Positions 6,784 through 15,702 are shown, counted from the first letter of the stretch. The stretch: DNA of 64,000 nucleotides from Sphingomonas kyeonggiensis (GCF_014196745.1 NZ_JACIEH010000001.1:248001-312000); one strand, 5' to 3'. Notes: generated by a model not told the origin, from the sequence alone. Translations and numbers: made by a program.

Positions 6784-8742
6784 GTGTACATTTCCGAAAT
6801 CTACGCGAGCGGCTTCCGGTGCTTCGATCCGACCGCTCCGTTGCAACTGAAACTCTCGCCCGGCCTCAATATTCTCGTGGGGCCGAACGACGCCGGGAAG
6901 AGCGCGATCATCGACGCTGCCCGCTATGTCCTTTGGACACGCGGCGACGACTATATCCGTCCGGACGAACACGACTTCCACGTCGGCGCCGACGGCACAC
7001 GGAGTAGCGACTTCGTCGTGCGATGCACTTTCGACGACCTCAGCGCTGATGAGGAAGCCCGCTTTCTGGAATGGTGCGCCAACGAAAAGGGGAAGCTTCG
7101 GCTGCACGTCTGCATGCGGGGCGCGCGGCGGGTTTCTCCCGGCGGCGGCAGTATCATCTCCAGCCAGCACCGTGCTGGCGCCGAAGGCGAAGGCCTGCCG
7201 CTCGACGGGGAATTGCGCGAGTATCTGAAGGCCACCTATCTCAAGCCTCTGCGGGACGCCGAGCGCGAGATGCGAGCAGGACGCCGGTCGCGTCTGTCGC
7301 GCATTCTCGGCGCGATGCCCACGATGGGCCCCCAGAGCAAGCCGGCCGCGCCGGGTGACAAGGTTACGCTTCACGACACGCTTGCCGCCGCTGACGCGGC
7401 GGTCCGGGGCAACGCTGCTGTGGGGGGCGTCGCCAGCAGCGTGAATACCGATTTTCTCGACAAGCTGTCGTTTGTGGATGATCGCCTCGTCGCGACGCTG
7501 GACCTCGGCGCGGGCGGGTCGTTCGATCAGATCCTTGAAAGGTTCGAGCTCTATCTGAACGCTAAGGCAGGCACCGAGCGCGTGCAGCGCGGGTTGGGCT
7601 ACAACAACCTGCTGTTCATGGCGGCCGAGCTGCTGTTGCTACAGTCGCATCCCGATCAGGTGCCGTTCCTGCTGATCGAGGAGCCGGAAGCGCACCTGCA
7701 TCCCCAGCACCAGACGCTGTTCATGGAGGTGCTCGCAGCCCGCGCCGCCAAACCGGATCCCAAGAAAGGCGAAACCCATCAGCAGGTCCAGGTTCTGCTC
7801 ACCACCCATAGCCCGCAGCTCGCGGCCGGTGCCGAGCTTGAGACCTTGACGATGATCGTCGGTCACAGTGCCTTTCCGTTGGGCGCGGCGCATACCCGGC
7901 TCGAAGCCGACGACTATGAATTCCTGCGCCGGTTCCTCGATGCGACCAAGGCCAACCTGTTCTTCGCCCGCGCGCTGATCGTCGTGGAGGGCGACGGCGA
8001 GCACCTGTTGCTGCCCGCGATCGCCGAGAAGCTCGGGCGTCCGTTCAGCCGGTATGGCGTCTCGCTCGTCAATGTCGGTCACCGCGGCCTGTTCCGCTAC
8101 AGCCGGATCCTGCAACGCAAAACTGGGAATGCGATCTCGGTGCCCGTGGCGCTGATCCCCGACAGGGATATCCCGCCCCTTGAGGCGAAAGGCCTCGTCG
8201 GCGACCGCAAGACAGAGAACGAGTTGACCCGGGACGAAATCGCCGCGCGACTGAAGACGCTCCGGCGCGACGTCGGGGATCCCGTCGACGCGTTCATCGC
8301 CGATAGCTGGACACTTGAGTTCGATCTTGCCCTTCGGTCCGAGCTCGCCGAGAGCGTTCATCAGGCGGTTCAGCTCGCCAAGACCAGCAGTCGCAAGCCC
8401 GAGTGGCTTGCGAAGATCGTGAAGAAGGCCAGCGAAACCTACGCAGGCTGGAAGGAGGCGGGGCTCTCCACGACCGAGATCGCCGTCAAGATCTACCAGC
8501 CCGTCCATGACAAAGAGGCCTCCAAGGCCGAGGTCGCCGAGCAACTTGCCGCCATACTGCGCAAACGCCCCGATACGCCGGAGCAGATGCGCGATCGGCT
8601 CCCGCCCTACCTGGTGCGCGCGATCGACTACGTGACGGGTGGCTATGTTCCCGGGGCGCCGGCGATCGCCCCCGAGCCGGAATCCGAGGACGAAGAGATC
8701 GGGGGCGCCGGGATGGAAGGCGCGGCGGCGGTGGAGGCGTAG
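6784..8742 (+). CDS. gajA: Gabija-type OLD-family ATPase-TOPRIM endonuclease
   Basis: The protein has 652 aa from a GTG start with GGGAGG 5 bases upstream. Walker A is at 33-40 (GPNDAGKS), and the ABC-type Walker B LLIEEPEAHLHP lies near residues 296-307. A TOPRIM domain follows: LIVVEGDGEHLLLPAIAEKL near 397-417, and ALIPDRD near 456-462. This ATPase-TOPRIM order defines OLD nucleases; those next to a UvrD-like helicase are class 2 OLD, the GajA type. It is somewhat longer than the well-studied GajA of about 580 aa. It starts 23 bases after the AbiEii stop and 4 bases before the helicase gene. Expected role: nucleotide-sensitive DNA nicking or cleavage during phage infection. Confidence 0.85.
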   Translation: MYISEIYASGFRCFDPTAPLQLKLSPGLNILVGPNDAGKSAIIDAARYVLWTRGDDYIRPDEHDFHVGADGTRSSDFVVRCTFDDLSADEEARFLEWCANEKGKLRLHVCMRGARRVSPGGGSIISSQHRAGAEGEGLPLDGELREYLKATYLKPLRDAEREMRAGRRSRLSRILGAMPTMGPQSKPAAPGDKVTLHDTLAAADAAVRGNAAVGGVASSVNTDFLDKLSFVDDRLVATLDLGAGGSFDQILERFELYLNAKAGTERVQRGLGYNNLLFMAAELLLLQSHPDQVPFLLIEEPEAHLHPQHQTLFMEVLAARAAKPDPKKGETHQQVQVLLTTHSPQLAAGAELETLTMIVGHSAFPLGAAHTRLEADDYEFLRRFLDATKANLFFARALIVVEGDGEHLLLPAIAEKLGRPFSRYGVSLVNVGHRGLFRYSRILQRKTGNAISVPVALIPDRDIPPLEAKGLVGDRKTENELTRDEIAARLKTLRRDVGDPVDAFIADSWTLEFDLALRSELAESVHQAVQLAKTSSRKPEWLAKIVKKASETYAGWKEAGLSTTEIAVKIYQPVHDKEASKAEVAEQLAAILRKRPDTPEQMRDRLPPYLVRAIDYVTGGYVPGAPAIAPEPESEDEEIGGAGMEGAAAVEA

Positions 8743-8746
8743 CACC

Positions 8747-10729
8747 ATGTTCGAGATCCTGCCGCTCACACCCGAACTGCTTGCCGAACTCGGCGACGAG
8801 CTGGGCGGCTGCGATTTTACTGATCCGAGCCAGACCGACTTCCTGGCGAAGGCCACCCCATGCGACGTTCAGGCGGCGCCCGGCAATGGCAAGACGACGC
8901 TGCTCGCGGCCAAGCTCGCGCTGCTTTCGCGCAACTGGACGACCCGCAGGCGCGGTGTCTGCGTCATCTCGCACACCAACGCGGCGCGGACCGAAGTCGA
9001 AGATTTGATCGCCCGTCACCCGACCGCGGCGCGGCTGATGGCCTATCCTCATTTCACCGGCACGGTCACAGCCTTCATCAACCAATATCTTGCTTTGCCC
9101 TATCTTCGAGGCTTGGGCTGGCACGTGCGCCAGATTGACGACGATGCCTTTGCGGCTGAGGCGTTGCGGCGGTATCCGGGGTGGCGCGTTCTCGACAACC
9201 TCGCGAAGAATCAAAAGCTCAAGTTGAAGCGCAGGCTCGAAGAGTGGATTGCCCTTCTTGATCTGGACCCCGCCTTCACCGACACAGTCGCGGAGCCAAG
9301 CGCGCTGGCCGTCCGCTGTCGTAAAGGGCAATGGGGCGCCCACACCGATTGTGGGAAAGCGCTCGAATCCCTCAAGGCCTCGATGGTCAAGAGCGGGCTC
9401 TATCGCTACGCCGACATGACCGCGCTCGCGTGGCGCGCGCTCCGCGATAACCCGAGCCTCGCCGAGCGGCTTCGCGACCGGTTTCCACTCGTCATTCTTG
9501 ATGAGGCGCAGGACACGCATGGCGACCAGCTTCGGTTATTGGAGCACGTGTTCAAGCAAGATGGGGCGGCGTTCCAGCGTCTCGGGGACAGCAATCAAAC
9601 GCTCTATGAGGACGATGGAGCTGCACCGGCCTATTGGACGCCGGGTCCCGGTTGCATCCCTCTCGATACGAGCCGCAGGTTCGGCAGGGAGATCGCCGGT
9701 TTTGCAAGCCGGCTGACCGCGCGCCAGGCTCAGACTATTGTGGGCCTGGGCGCACGGCCTGCGTCGCGGGTGATGTTCTTATTCGATGAAGCCACGATCG
9801 GTGGCGTTCTCGGTGCCTTCGCTGAAGAGGCACGCACGCTGTGGGGCGGCGATTGCAGCAGCCGCGACGTCTGGGCGGTCGCATCGCGTCACAATCTGCC
9901 CGGTAAGAAAGGGGCGTGGCAGCCGAAGAGCCTTGTCCACTATCATCCCGCATATCGCAGCGAGGGCGGGTCTCGATCGAAGGCCAACCTCCTTTGCCGG
10001 CAGCTTCAGAAGGCTGCGGTACACCACGCCGCGGCGCGTCCTCCCGCAGAGGTCAGCGAGATGCTCGCGGTCGGTGTTTCCGGGTTGGCGCGCGCGCATG
10101 GCTGGAAAGCGGCGAACGATCGTCCGATTACTGCGCATAATGTCTGGCCGGCTCTGTCGCATCGCGACCTTGCGTTGCCGCGCGCTGTACGTCGACTGCT
10201 CCGGGACCATGTGCTTACCGGTGATGCGGTATGGGACCAGGCGGCATGGCTGGCGTTCATGGCACAGCTGCTGCCACTTTTCAGTCCGCATCCTCAGGGC
10301 GCTGAGGCCGAAATCGCGGATTTGTGCAGCTTCGTCGCGGATCAAAAGGCCGATCTCGCTGACCCCGAGCGCCGCTCCACTAAGCAGATGCAATTCGACG
10401 ATCTCACCTTGCGGCTGGGATCGATCCACTCGGTCAAGGGCAAGAGCGTAGACGGAATTCTCGTCGTCGAGAGTGAGGTATGGAAAGGCAGTGGTGCAGA
10501 CGAACAATGTATCGACCTAAGCACGGTGCTGCCCCGTGCGTTCGGCGTTACCGATCAACCATTTACTGGGGTGGCTCTCACCGCCGCGACAAACGTCTTC
10601 GTCGGCATCACCAGGCCGCGTGAGTTGCTCGGGATCGCGCTACGCAAATCCGAAGCAATAATGCTGATAGAGCCCGCCCAAGCCCAGGGTTGGAAGCTGG
10701 TAGACTTGGTAGCCGGGGCTGCGAAATAG
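8747..10729 (+). CDS. gajB: Gabija-type UvrD-like helicase
   Basis: The protein has 660 aa and starts MFEILPLTPELLAEL; in-frame codons upstream lie inside gajA. SF1 helicase motifs are present: Walker A AAPGNGKT (44-51), Walker B ILDEAQD (250-256), the motif III-like RLGDSNQTLY, SIHSVKGKSVDGILVVE (motif V area) and VGITRPRELLGIAL (motif VI). GajB proteins are usually near 500 aa, so this one carries about 160 extra residues; the region between motifs III and V is the likely site. Paired with the OLD nuclease it forms a Gabija-type defence module, in which the helicase is thought to sense DNA ends or termini made during infection. Confidence 0.83.
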   Translation: MFEILPLTPELLAELGDELGGCDFTDPSQTDFLAKATPCDVQAAPGNGKTTLLAAKLALLSRNWTTRRRGVCVISHTNAARTEVEDLIARHPTAARLMAYPHFTGTVTAFINQYLALPYLRGLGWHVRQIDDDAFAAEALRRYPGWRVLDNLAKNQKLKLKRRLEEWIALLDLDPAFTDTVAEPSALAVRCRKGQWGAHTDCGKALESLKASMVKSGLYRYADMTALAWRALRDNPSLAERLRDRFPLVILDEAQDTHGDQLRLLEHVFKQDGAAFQRLGDSNQTLYEDDGAAPAYWTPGPGCIPLDTSRRFGREIAGFASRLTARQAQTIVGLGARPASRVMFLFDEATIGGVLGAFAEEARTLWGGDCSSRDVWAVASRHNLPGKKGAWQPKSLVHYHPAYRSEGGSRSKANLLCRQLQKAAVHHAAARPPAEVSEMLAVGVSGLARAHGWKAANDRPITAHNVWPALSHRDLALPRAVRRLLRDHVLTGDAVWDQAAWLAFMAQLLPLFSPHPQGAEAEIADLCSFVADQKADLADPERRSTKQMQFDDLTLRLGSIHSVKGKSVDGILVVESEVWKGSGADEQCIDLSTVLPRAFGVTDQPFTGVALTAATNVFVGITRPRELLGIALRKSEAIMLIEPAQAQGWKLVDLVAGAAK

Positions 10730-10761
10730 GTCCATCGCTCCAGGTCATCACTGAAGGGCGA

Positions 10762-10806
10762 TTGACGTGCTAACTTTTTTCTGCTCATATGAGGGCGGAA
10801 AAGTTA
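10762..10806 (+). promoter_or_regulatory. Nested palindromic operator over the promoter of the HTH-ImmA pair
   Basis: TAACTTTT (10771-10778) and AAAAGTTA (10799-10806) are perfect inverted arms centred at 10788.5, and the same centre carries the 8-bp palindrome TCATATGA (10785-10792). TTGACG (10762-10767) lies 17 bases before TCATAT, giving a plausible promoter with the inner palindrome as its -10 box. The HTH domain of the gene at 11449 is the natural candidate binder. Confidence 0.6.
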
Positions 10807-10822
10807 ACAGGGCAGATTATTC

Positions 10823-11440
10823 ATGGCGGTCCTCGCGGAAGAATTTGAAGTCGCTCCTCGCCTTGAGCAGTTGGGCTTGACTAAGAACGAGCTCCTCCAG
10901 GTGGTTCGCGCCGCGGTCGGTGCCCGTCGGAACGCCACGCCCTTCCACCCTCTTAGCGCGGGCGGACTGCTCGCCTATCTCGCAGGCACGGAACATCTGC
11001 GCCGAGTATACGTGCCTCAGGGCTGGGAGATATGCCGCCGCGACAACATCGAGTCGATCTTTCATAAGGAGATCGGCATCAAGATCGTCTACCAGAATGC
11101 TGAGCGAGCGGGAGATCCCATTTCAGACCCGATCGCGGTTTCGAAAAAGGGCGCTGGCGCAGCGCGCGCTGTCGAGCTCGGTCAGTACGACCTGTTTCCA
11201 GAAGTGCGCGAGCTGGAAGTTGCAGAGATCACGGCGGCCACATGGTACTTGTTCGTCTACGCCGTAGGCCCGGACGTCCGGGCTGAACTTTCGTGTCCGG
11301 TGGCAATCAATGACGAGCAGTTCGATCAATTTCACGAGCGTATTCTGCTTGTGCAGAGGGGAGAATGGGACAGCCCTGACCCGCTCGCGGATGAAGCTCC
11401 GCCAGTCGATTTTGAGGTGAATGTCTCGCGTAAGATTTGA
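10823..11440 (+). CDS. Hypothetical partner of the HTH-ImmA protease
   Basis: This 205-aa soluble protein begins MAVLAEEFEVAPRLEQLGLTK. The first 60 residues could form a small helical bundle; the centre (IGIKIVYQNAERAGDPISDP) and an acidic tail follow. No signal peptide, membrane segment or recognised family. It is the first gene behind the nested palindrome and its stop overlaps the start region of the HTH-ImmA gene, so the pair is co-expressed. ImmA/IrrE proteases often cleave or accompany a regulator or toxin in the same operon; this protein could be such a partner, but that is inference from position only. Confidence 0.7.
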   Translation: MAVLAEEFEVAPRLEQLGLTKNELLQVVRAAVGARRNATPFHPLSAGGLLAYLAGTEHLRRVYVPQGWEICRRDNIESIFHKEIGIKIVYQNAERAGDPISDPIAVSKKGAGAARAVELGQYDLFPEVRELEVAEITAATWYLFVYAVGPDVRAELSCPVAINDEQFDQFHERILLVQRGEWDSPDPLADEAPPVDFEVNVSRKI

Positions 11441-11448
11441 CCGTTGTC

Positions 11449-12528
11449 ATGTTTAATTATCGTAGGCTCATACTCGGCCGGAAGCGGCGAAAGATGACCG
11501 CGCGTTCGCTCGCCAATGCGGTGGGTGTCTCGCCGATCACGATTTCGCGGCTCGAAAACGGCGTGAATGAACCTGAGGAAGAAACCCTCAATGCGCTTTC
11601 ACGAGTATTGGATTTCCCGCGTGAGTTCTTTTCCGCAGGTGATTTCGATGACCTGCCGGTCCAGTCGGCGAGCTTTCGGAGCCTGACGTCGATGACCGCG
11701 CGTGAGCGCGATGCGGCGCTGTCTGCCGGTACCATAGCGTTCCTCTTTAACGATTGGATCGAGGAGCGTTTTAATCTCCCCGCACCCGATGTGCCGGATC
11801 TTCGCGCCGACGCTACGCCGGAGGCGGCAGCACAGGCTGTCCGCGAATATTGGGGCTTAGGTCAGCAACCCGTTCCCAGCATGGTGAAACTACTGGAGGC
11901 CAAGGGTGTGCGCGTTTTTTCGCTTTGCGAGGACACCAAGACCGTCGATGCCTTCTCATGCTGGAGGAATTCGCAGCCCTTCGTATTCCTGAACACCTTC
12001 AAATCGACCGAGCGAAGTCGATTCGACGCTGCTCATGAGCTTGGACATTTGGTCATGCACCGGCACGGTGAGCAGCAAGACAGCAGGCAGGCCGAGAACG
12101 AGGCGGACCAATTTGCGTCACACTTTCTCATGCCTCAAGACGACGTCGCAAGCCGCATTCGCTACGTCACGGGGTTGGAGGAACTCATACGAGCAAAAAA
12201 ACGATGGGGCGTTTCGGTAGCAGCTCTGACGTATCGACTGAACAAGATGGGCATCGTCAGCGAATGGCAAAATCGGACGTTCAATATCGAGATCTCTCGG
12301 CGAGGATATCGCTCCCAGGAGCCTGAAGGTCTGAAGCCAGAGTGCTCTGTCGTCTGGCCTCAGGTGCTGGGCGCCCTATGGAACGAGCGCACCACGCGTG
12401 ACCATATTGCGGCGGCACTACATCTGCCAACGCATGAACTCGAAAGTGTTCTGTTTCGTCTTGTTGACGGTGTGATCCGTCGTGGCCCGGAAAATCGCGG
12501 TACGGACATTAGGCTGGTCAAGGCGTAG
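11449..12528 (+). CDS. XRE-type HTH and ImmA/IrrE metallopeptidase fusion
   Basis: This 359-aa protein starts at ATG 11449; a TTG 12 bases earlier overlaps the upstream stop and is possible. Residues 5-60 are an XRE helix-turn-helix (MTARSLANAVGVSPITISRLENG). HELGH at 196-200 with downstream ENEADQFASHFLMP is the zinc-metallopeptidase signature of ImmA/IrrE proteins. The last 100 residues are unassigned. Such proteins bind DNA and cleave repressors, controlling mobile elements, stress responses or toxin-antitoxin pairs. Here the likely target is the palindromic operator in front of its own operon. Both domains look intact. Confidence 0.87.
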   Translation: MFNYRRLILGRKRRKMTARSLANAVGVSPITISRLENGVNEPEEETLNALSRVLDFPREFFSAGDFDDLPVQSASFRSLTSMTARERDAALSAGTIAFLFNDWIEERFNLPAPDVPDLRADATPEAAAQAVREYWGLGQQPVPSMVKLLEAKGVRVFSLCEDTKTVDAFSCWRNSQPFVFLNTFKSTERSRFDAAHELGHLVMHRHGEQQDSRQAENEADQFASHFLMPQDDVASRIRYVTGLEELIRAKKRWGVSVAALTYRLNKMGIVSEWQNRTFNIEISRRGYRSQEPEGLKPECSVVWPQVLGALWNERTTRDHIAAALHLPTHELESVLFRLVDGVIRRGPENRGTDIRLVKA

Positions 12529-12548
12529 GATAATAAGAAGGGCTCAGC

Positions 12549-12998
12549 GTGGATGAAGGTACACCCGAACGGCTGAGGCGCATCTGGAATCAGAAGGAAA
12601 TCCCTGTCCTGCTGAGGCGGGGGGCGGGCCACCGACTTCGTATGCGACTGCCATTTGATCCTGAGAACAGAGCCTGGATACGCCAGGAGCGACGATCGAA
12701 CCCGGAGTGGGATCAGCAGCGCCGCTTTTGGGAAATTCCGCAGGCATGGTTTAATGCTCTCGTAGCGCAATGTCTCGAGAAGTACGGCAAAGTTTATATA
12801 GTCCAGCCGTATCGGGAGCAGGAGAAGTGCGCGCCCGCCTGTTGGAACGCGACCGGCGATGAATGTCAGTGCTCCTGTATGGGGGAGCACCATGGCATGC
12901 ATAGCCCAGCAGGAAAGTGGAAAGTCGTGTCCGACACCTTCGCCACCTCCTGGGGAGATCAGGAGCTCGCATGTCGGCTGGTCGAGCGGAAGGCTTGA
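12549..12998 (+). CDS. Cys/His-rich hypothetical protein
   Basis: This 149-aa protein has a GTG start with AAGAAGGG upstream. Residues 110-130 hold CAPACWNATGDECQCSCMGEHH, a dense Cys/His cluster (C-x3-C, C-x-C-x-C, then HH..H) that could bind zinc or iron-sulfur. The N-terminal part is basic with WNQ and RFWEIPQAWFNALV segments. It lies 20 bases after the HTH-ImmA gene and may belong to that operon. I recognise no family. It is the last gene before an AT-rich boundary. Confidence 0.65.
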   Translation: MDEGTPERLRRIWNQKEIPVLLRRGAGHRLRMRLPFDPENRAWIRQERRSNPEWDQQRRFWEIPQAWFNALVAQCLEKYGKVYIVQPYREQEKCAPACWNATGDECQCSCMGEHHGMHSPAGKWKVVSDTFATSWGDQELACRLVERKA

Positions 12999-13260
12999 GC
13001 GACGCGGGCGATGGGCAGGCGGATGAAGGAGCCTCGCTTGCGTGCCGATAGATGGCGGAAGGTAGTTTTTGAGATTTGGGCGAAAAAAACCAATGTTTTC
13101 ATAAGCGCCGTTTTTTGACAGGATGGCTGACGGTATGGCGGCGACTAAAAATATTTTTAGTGAGATAAATCAATTGATTACAAGTCTCGTAAACAATCGA
13201 ATGGGAATAAAAACCCGCTAAGGTACTCGTTATGTTCCGCGGGTGCCTGGAGGGAAAAGA
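12999..13260. other. AT-rich gene-free stretch at the island boundary
   Basis: No supported gene lies here. About 13060-13225 is conspicuously AT-rich against GC-rich flanks and carries an 18-bp perfect palindrome, ACTAAAAATATTTTTAGT (13144-13161), and a 10-bp palindrome, ATCAATTGAT (13169-13178). Defence genes of patchy distribution end to the left and core genes begin to the right. No tRNA, integrase or obvious direct repeat was found, so an attachment site is not shown. Confidence 0.5.
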
Positions 13261-14436
13261 GTGACGAGCCTTTCGCTGAAACAGGCTCGTCGCGTCTTCC
13301 TCGCGGCCCAGGGTTTCGGTGCGCGCCATCCGGCATCGGTGGGCGCACCGCATCTCCGCCGCACCGTCGAGCGGCTGGGGCTCCACCAGATCGACAGCGT
13401 CAACGTGCTGGCGCGGATGCACTATCTGCCCGCCTTCTCGCGGCTGGGATGCTATGATCGCGCACTGCTCGAGCGCGATGCCTGGGGACCGAAGCGCAGC
13501 CGCAGGCTCTTCGAATATTGGGCGCACGAAGCCTCGCTGCTGCCGATCGATCTCCATCCGTTCTTCCGCTGGCGCATGGCGCGGGCCGAGCGCGGCGAGA
13601 TCGGCTGGAAGGGCCTCCGGTCCTTCGCCCGGGAGCGGCATGGCGAGGCGAAGGCGGTGCTCGATCGCATCGCCGCCGAGGGGCCGCTGGCGGCTTCCGA
13701 TTTCGAGAATGGCAGCTCGAAGAGCGGCTGGTGGGAGTGGAGCGAGGCCAAGCTCGCGCTCGAATGGCTGTTCTGGTCCGGCCGGATCACCACCGCCACG
13801 CGCCGCAACAGCTTCGAGCGGGTCTATGACCTGAGCGAGCGGGTGATCCCGCGGGCGATCTTCGATCTGCCGGCGCCCGATGCGGCGACGGCCCAGCGCG
13901 CGCTGATCGAGCGTAGCGCCCGCGCGCTTGGCGTCGCCACCGCGACCGATCTGCGCGACTATTTCAGGCTGAAGCCCGAGGAAGCCAACCATGCCATTCC
14001 CGAGCTGGAGGAGGCGGGCGTGCTGGTGCCGGTCGCCGTGCAGGGCTGGAGCCAGAAGGCCTGGCTGCACCGTGATGCCAGGGTGCCGCGCAAGGTGGCT
14101 GGCGATGCGCTGCTCGCCCCGTTCGATCCGCTGGTCTGGGAGCGGAGTCGTACGGAACGGCTGTTCGGCTTCCGCTACCGGATCGAGATCTATGTGCCCG
14201 CCGACAAGCGCACGCATGGCTATTTCGTGCTGCCCTTCCTGATGGACGAGGCGCTCACCGCCCGGGTCGATCTCAAGGCCGATCGCCAGAACGGCCGGCT
14301 GCTCGCCCATCGGATCACGCTGGAGCCGGGCGCGCCGGGCGACACCGAAGCGCGGCTGGGTGTCGAGCTGGCGCGGATGGCGGAATGGCTGGGCCTGGGC
14401 GAAGTGCGTATCGGCGAGACAGTGAGGGGAGAGTGA
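13261..14436 (+). CDS. YcaQ/AlkZ-like winged-helix DNA glycosylase
   Basis: This 391-aa protein starts at GTG 13261, set by GGAGGG (13249-13254) 6 bases upstream. It begins VTSLSLKQARRVFLAAQGF and contains LGLHQIDSVNVLARMHYLPAFSRLG near residues 38-62, the region that in E. coli YcaQ carries the Q-x-D/Q catalytic segment, followed by tandem winged-helix segments. YcaQ/AlkZ proteins excise bulky or crosslinked alkylated bases. The stop shares a base with the start of the next glycosylase gene, so the two form a small DNA-repair operon. Confidence 0.83.
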   Translation: MTSLSLKQARRVFLAAQGFGARHPASVGAPHLRRTVERLGLHQIDSVNVLARMHYLPAFSRLGCYDRALLERDAWGPKRSRRLFEYWAHEASLLPIDLHPFFRWRMARAERGEIGWKGLRSFARERHGEAKAVLDRIAAEGPLAASDFENGSSKSGWWEWSEAKLALEWLFWSGRITTATRRNSFERVYDLSERVIPRAIFDLPAPDAATAQRALIERSARALGVATATDLRDYFRLKPEEANHAIPELEEAGVLVPVAVQGWSQKAWLHRDARVPRKVAGDALLAPFDPLVWERSRTERLFGFRYRIEIYVPADKRTHGYFVLPFLMDEALTARVDLKADRQNGRLLAHRITLEPGAPGDTEARLGVELARMAEWLGLGEVRIGETVRGE

Positions 14437-15008
14437 TGACCGACGACCTGCGGCGCTGCAGCTGGGCGGTGAGCGACCCGCTCAATCGCTCCTATCACGA
14501 TGCCGAATGGGGCGTTCCCGTGCGCGACAGCCGCGAGCTGTGGGAGACGCTGATGCTCGAAGGCTTCCAGGCCGGGCTCGCCTGGATCGTCATCCTGCGC
14601 AAGCGCGAGGCGTTCCGCGAGGCCTTTGCCGGCTTCGATCCCGTCAAGGTCGCCGCCTTCGGGCCCGAGGATGTCGAGCGGCTGATGGCCAATCCCGGCA
14701 TCGTCCGTGCCCGGGCCAAGATCGAGGCGACCATCAGGGGCGCGCAGATCTGGTGCGAGATGCGCGATCGCGGAGAGGATTTCGAATCCTTCTGCTGGGC
14801 CTTTGTCGATGGCAAGCCGATCCAGCGCCCGGGCCATGGTTTCGTCGCCACCACGCCGCTTTCCGAGGCGATCTCGAAGGAGCTGAAGCGCCGCGGCTTC
14901 AAGTTCGTCGGGCCGACCATCGTCTATGCCTGGATGCAGGCAGTGGGTCTGGTGAACGACCATCAACTGGGCTGTTTCCGCCGTGAGCCGGTCGCCGCGC
15001 TCGCCTGA
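14436..15008 (+). CDS. tag: DNA-3-methyladenine glycosylase I
   Basis: The protein has 190 aa, the normal length for the family. It starts MTDDLRRCSWAVSDPLNRSYHDAEWGVPV, and the zinc-ligand pattern of Tag is present: C8 and H21 near the N-terminus, H176 and C180 in NDHQLGCF near the C-terminus. YHDAEWG and the ILRKREAFREAFAGFD region match the family. It removes 3-methyladenine from alkylated DNA. The ATG overlaps the stop of the YcaQ-like gene (TGATGA), so both glycosylases are probably translated from one transcript. Confidence 0.93.
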   Translation: MTDDLRRCSWAVSDPLNRSYHDAEWGVPVRDSRELWETLMLEGFQAGLAWIVILRKREAFREAFAGFDPVKVAAFGPEDVERLMANPGIVRARAKIEATIRGAQIWCEMRDRGEDFESFCWAFVDGKPIQRPGHGFVATTPLSEAISKELKRRGFKFVGPTIVYAWMQAVGLVNDHQLGCFRREPVAALA

Positions 15009-15072
15009 AATGATTGCGCCCGCCGCGCGATGATGAGAGAATCGCCGGGAACGGGCGAGGGGGATTTTGACG

Positions 15073-15702
15073 ATGACGATCAAGCTGTTGCCGTGCGCGC
15101 TTGCGGCGCTGGGCATGCTCGCCGCCTGCTCGCCCGAGCCGAAGCAGCCGGCCGAGAAGAAGCACGCGGCCAATGAGTCCGAGATCATCGTCCCACCCGA
15201 GGCGAACATCGAAGCCAATGTCTCGAACGCCAGCGATGAGGCACCTGGCGTCGGGGTCAACCTCGCGCCCGATGAGCTGACCGTTGTCCTGCCCAATGGC
15301 GCCTCACGTCACGTCAGCTTCGGTACGGCCAAGGCGGATGCGATCCGGATGCTTGCCGCGCCGCTGGGCCATCCGATCGAGCAGGACGAGAACCAGGATT
15401 GTGGCGCCGGGCCGCTCGCCTATGCCGCCTTCCGTGACGGGCTCTCGCTCTATTTCGAGGACGGCAAGTTCGCCGGCTGGGACCTGGACGGCCGCGAGAA
15501 CGGCAAGTTCGCTACGGGCAACGGCATCGGGATCGGCATGACCCGCAAGGCATTGGAAGCCGCGGCCGGCAGCATCGACGTCGGCGAGACCTCGATCGGC
15601 AACGAGTTCACCGCCGGCGGTGTTTCCGGCCTGCTCAGCGCGCTGACGCCGGAAGGCAAGGTGACCAATCTCTGGGCCGGCGTGACCTGCATCGCGCGAT
15701 GA
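15073..15702 (+). CDS. Lipoprotein of unknown function
   Basis: This is a 209-aa precursor with a lipoprotein signal peptide; the lipobox LAAC puts the lipidated Cys at 19, after MTIKLLPCALAALGMLAAC. A disordered linker rich in Pro, Lys and Glu follows, then a compact domain with DCGAGPLAYAAFRDGLSLYFEDGKFAGW. I recognise no family. The chosen ATG has AGGGGG upstream at fair spacing. The stop overlaps the start of the next membrane-protein gene. Confidence 0.82.
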   Translation: MTIKLLPCALAALGMLAACSPEPKQPAEKKHAANESEIIVPPEANIEANVSNASDEAPGVGVNLAPDELTVVLPNGASRHVSFGTAKADAIRMLAAPLGHPIEQDENQDCGAGPLAYAAFRDGLSLYFEDGKFAGWDLDGRENGKFATGNGIGIGMTRKALEAAAGSIDVGETSIGNEFTAGGVSGLLSALTPEGKVTNLWAGVTCIAR

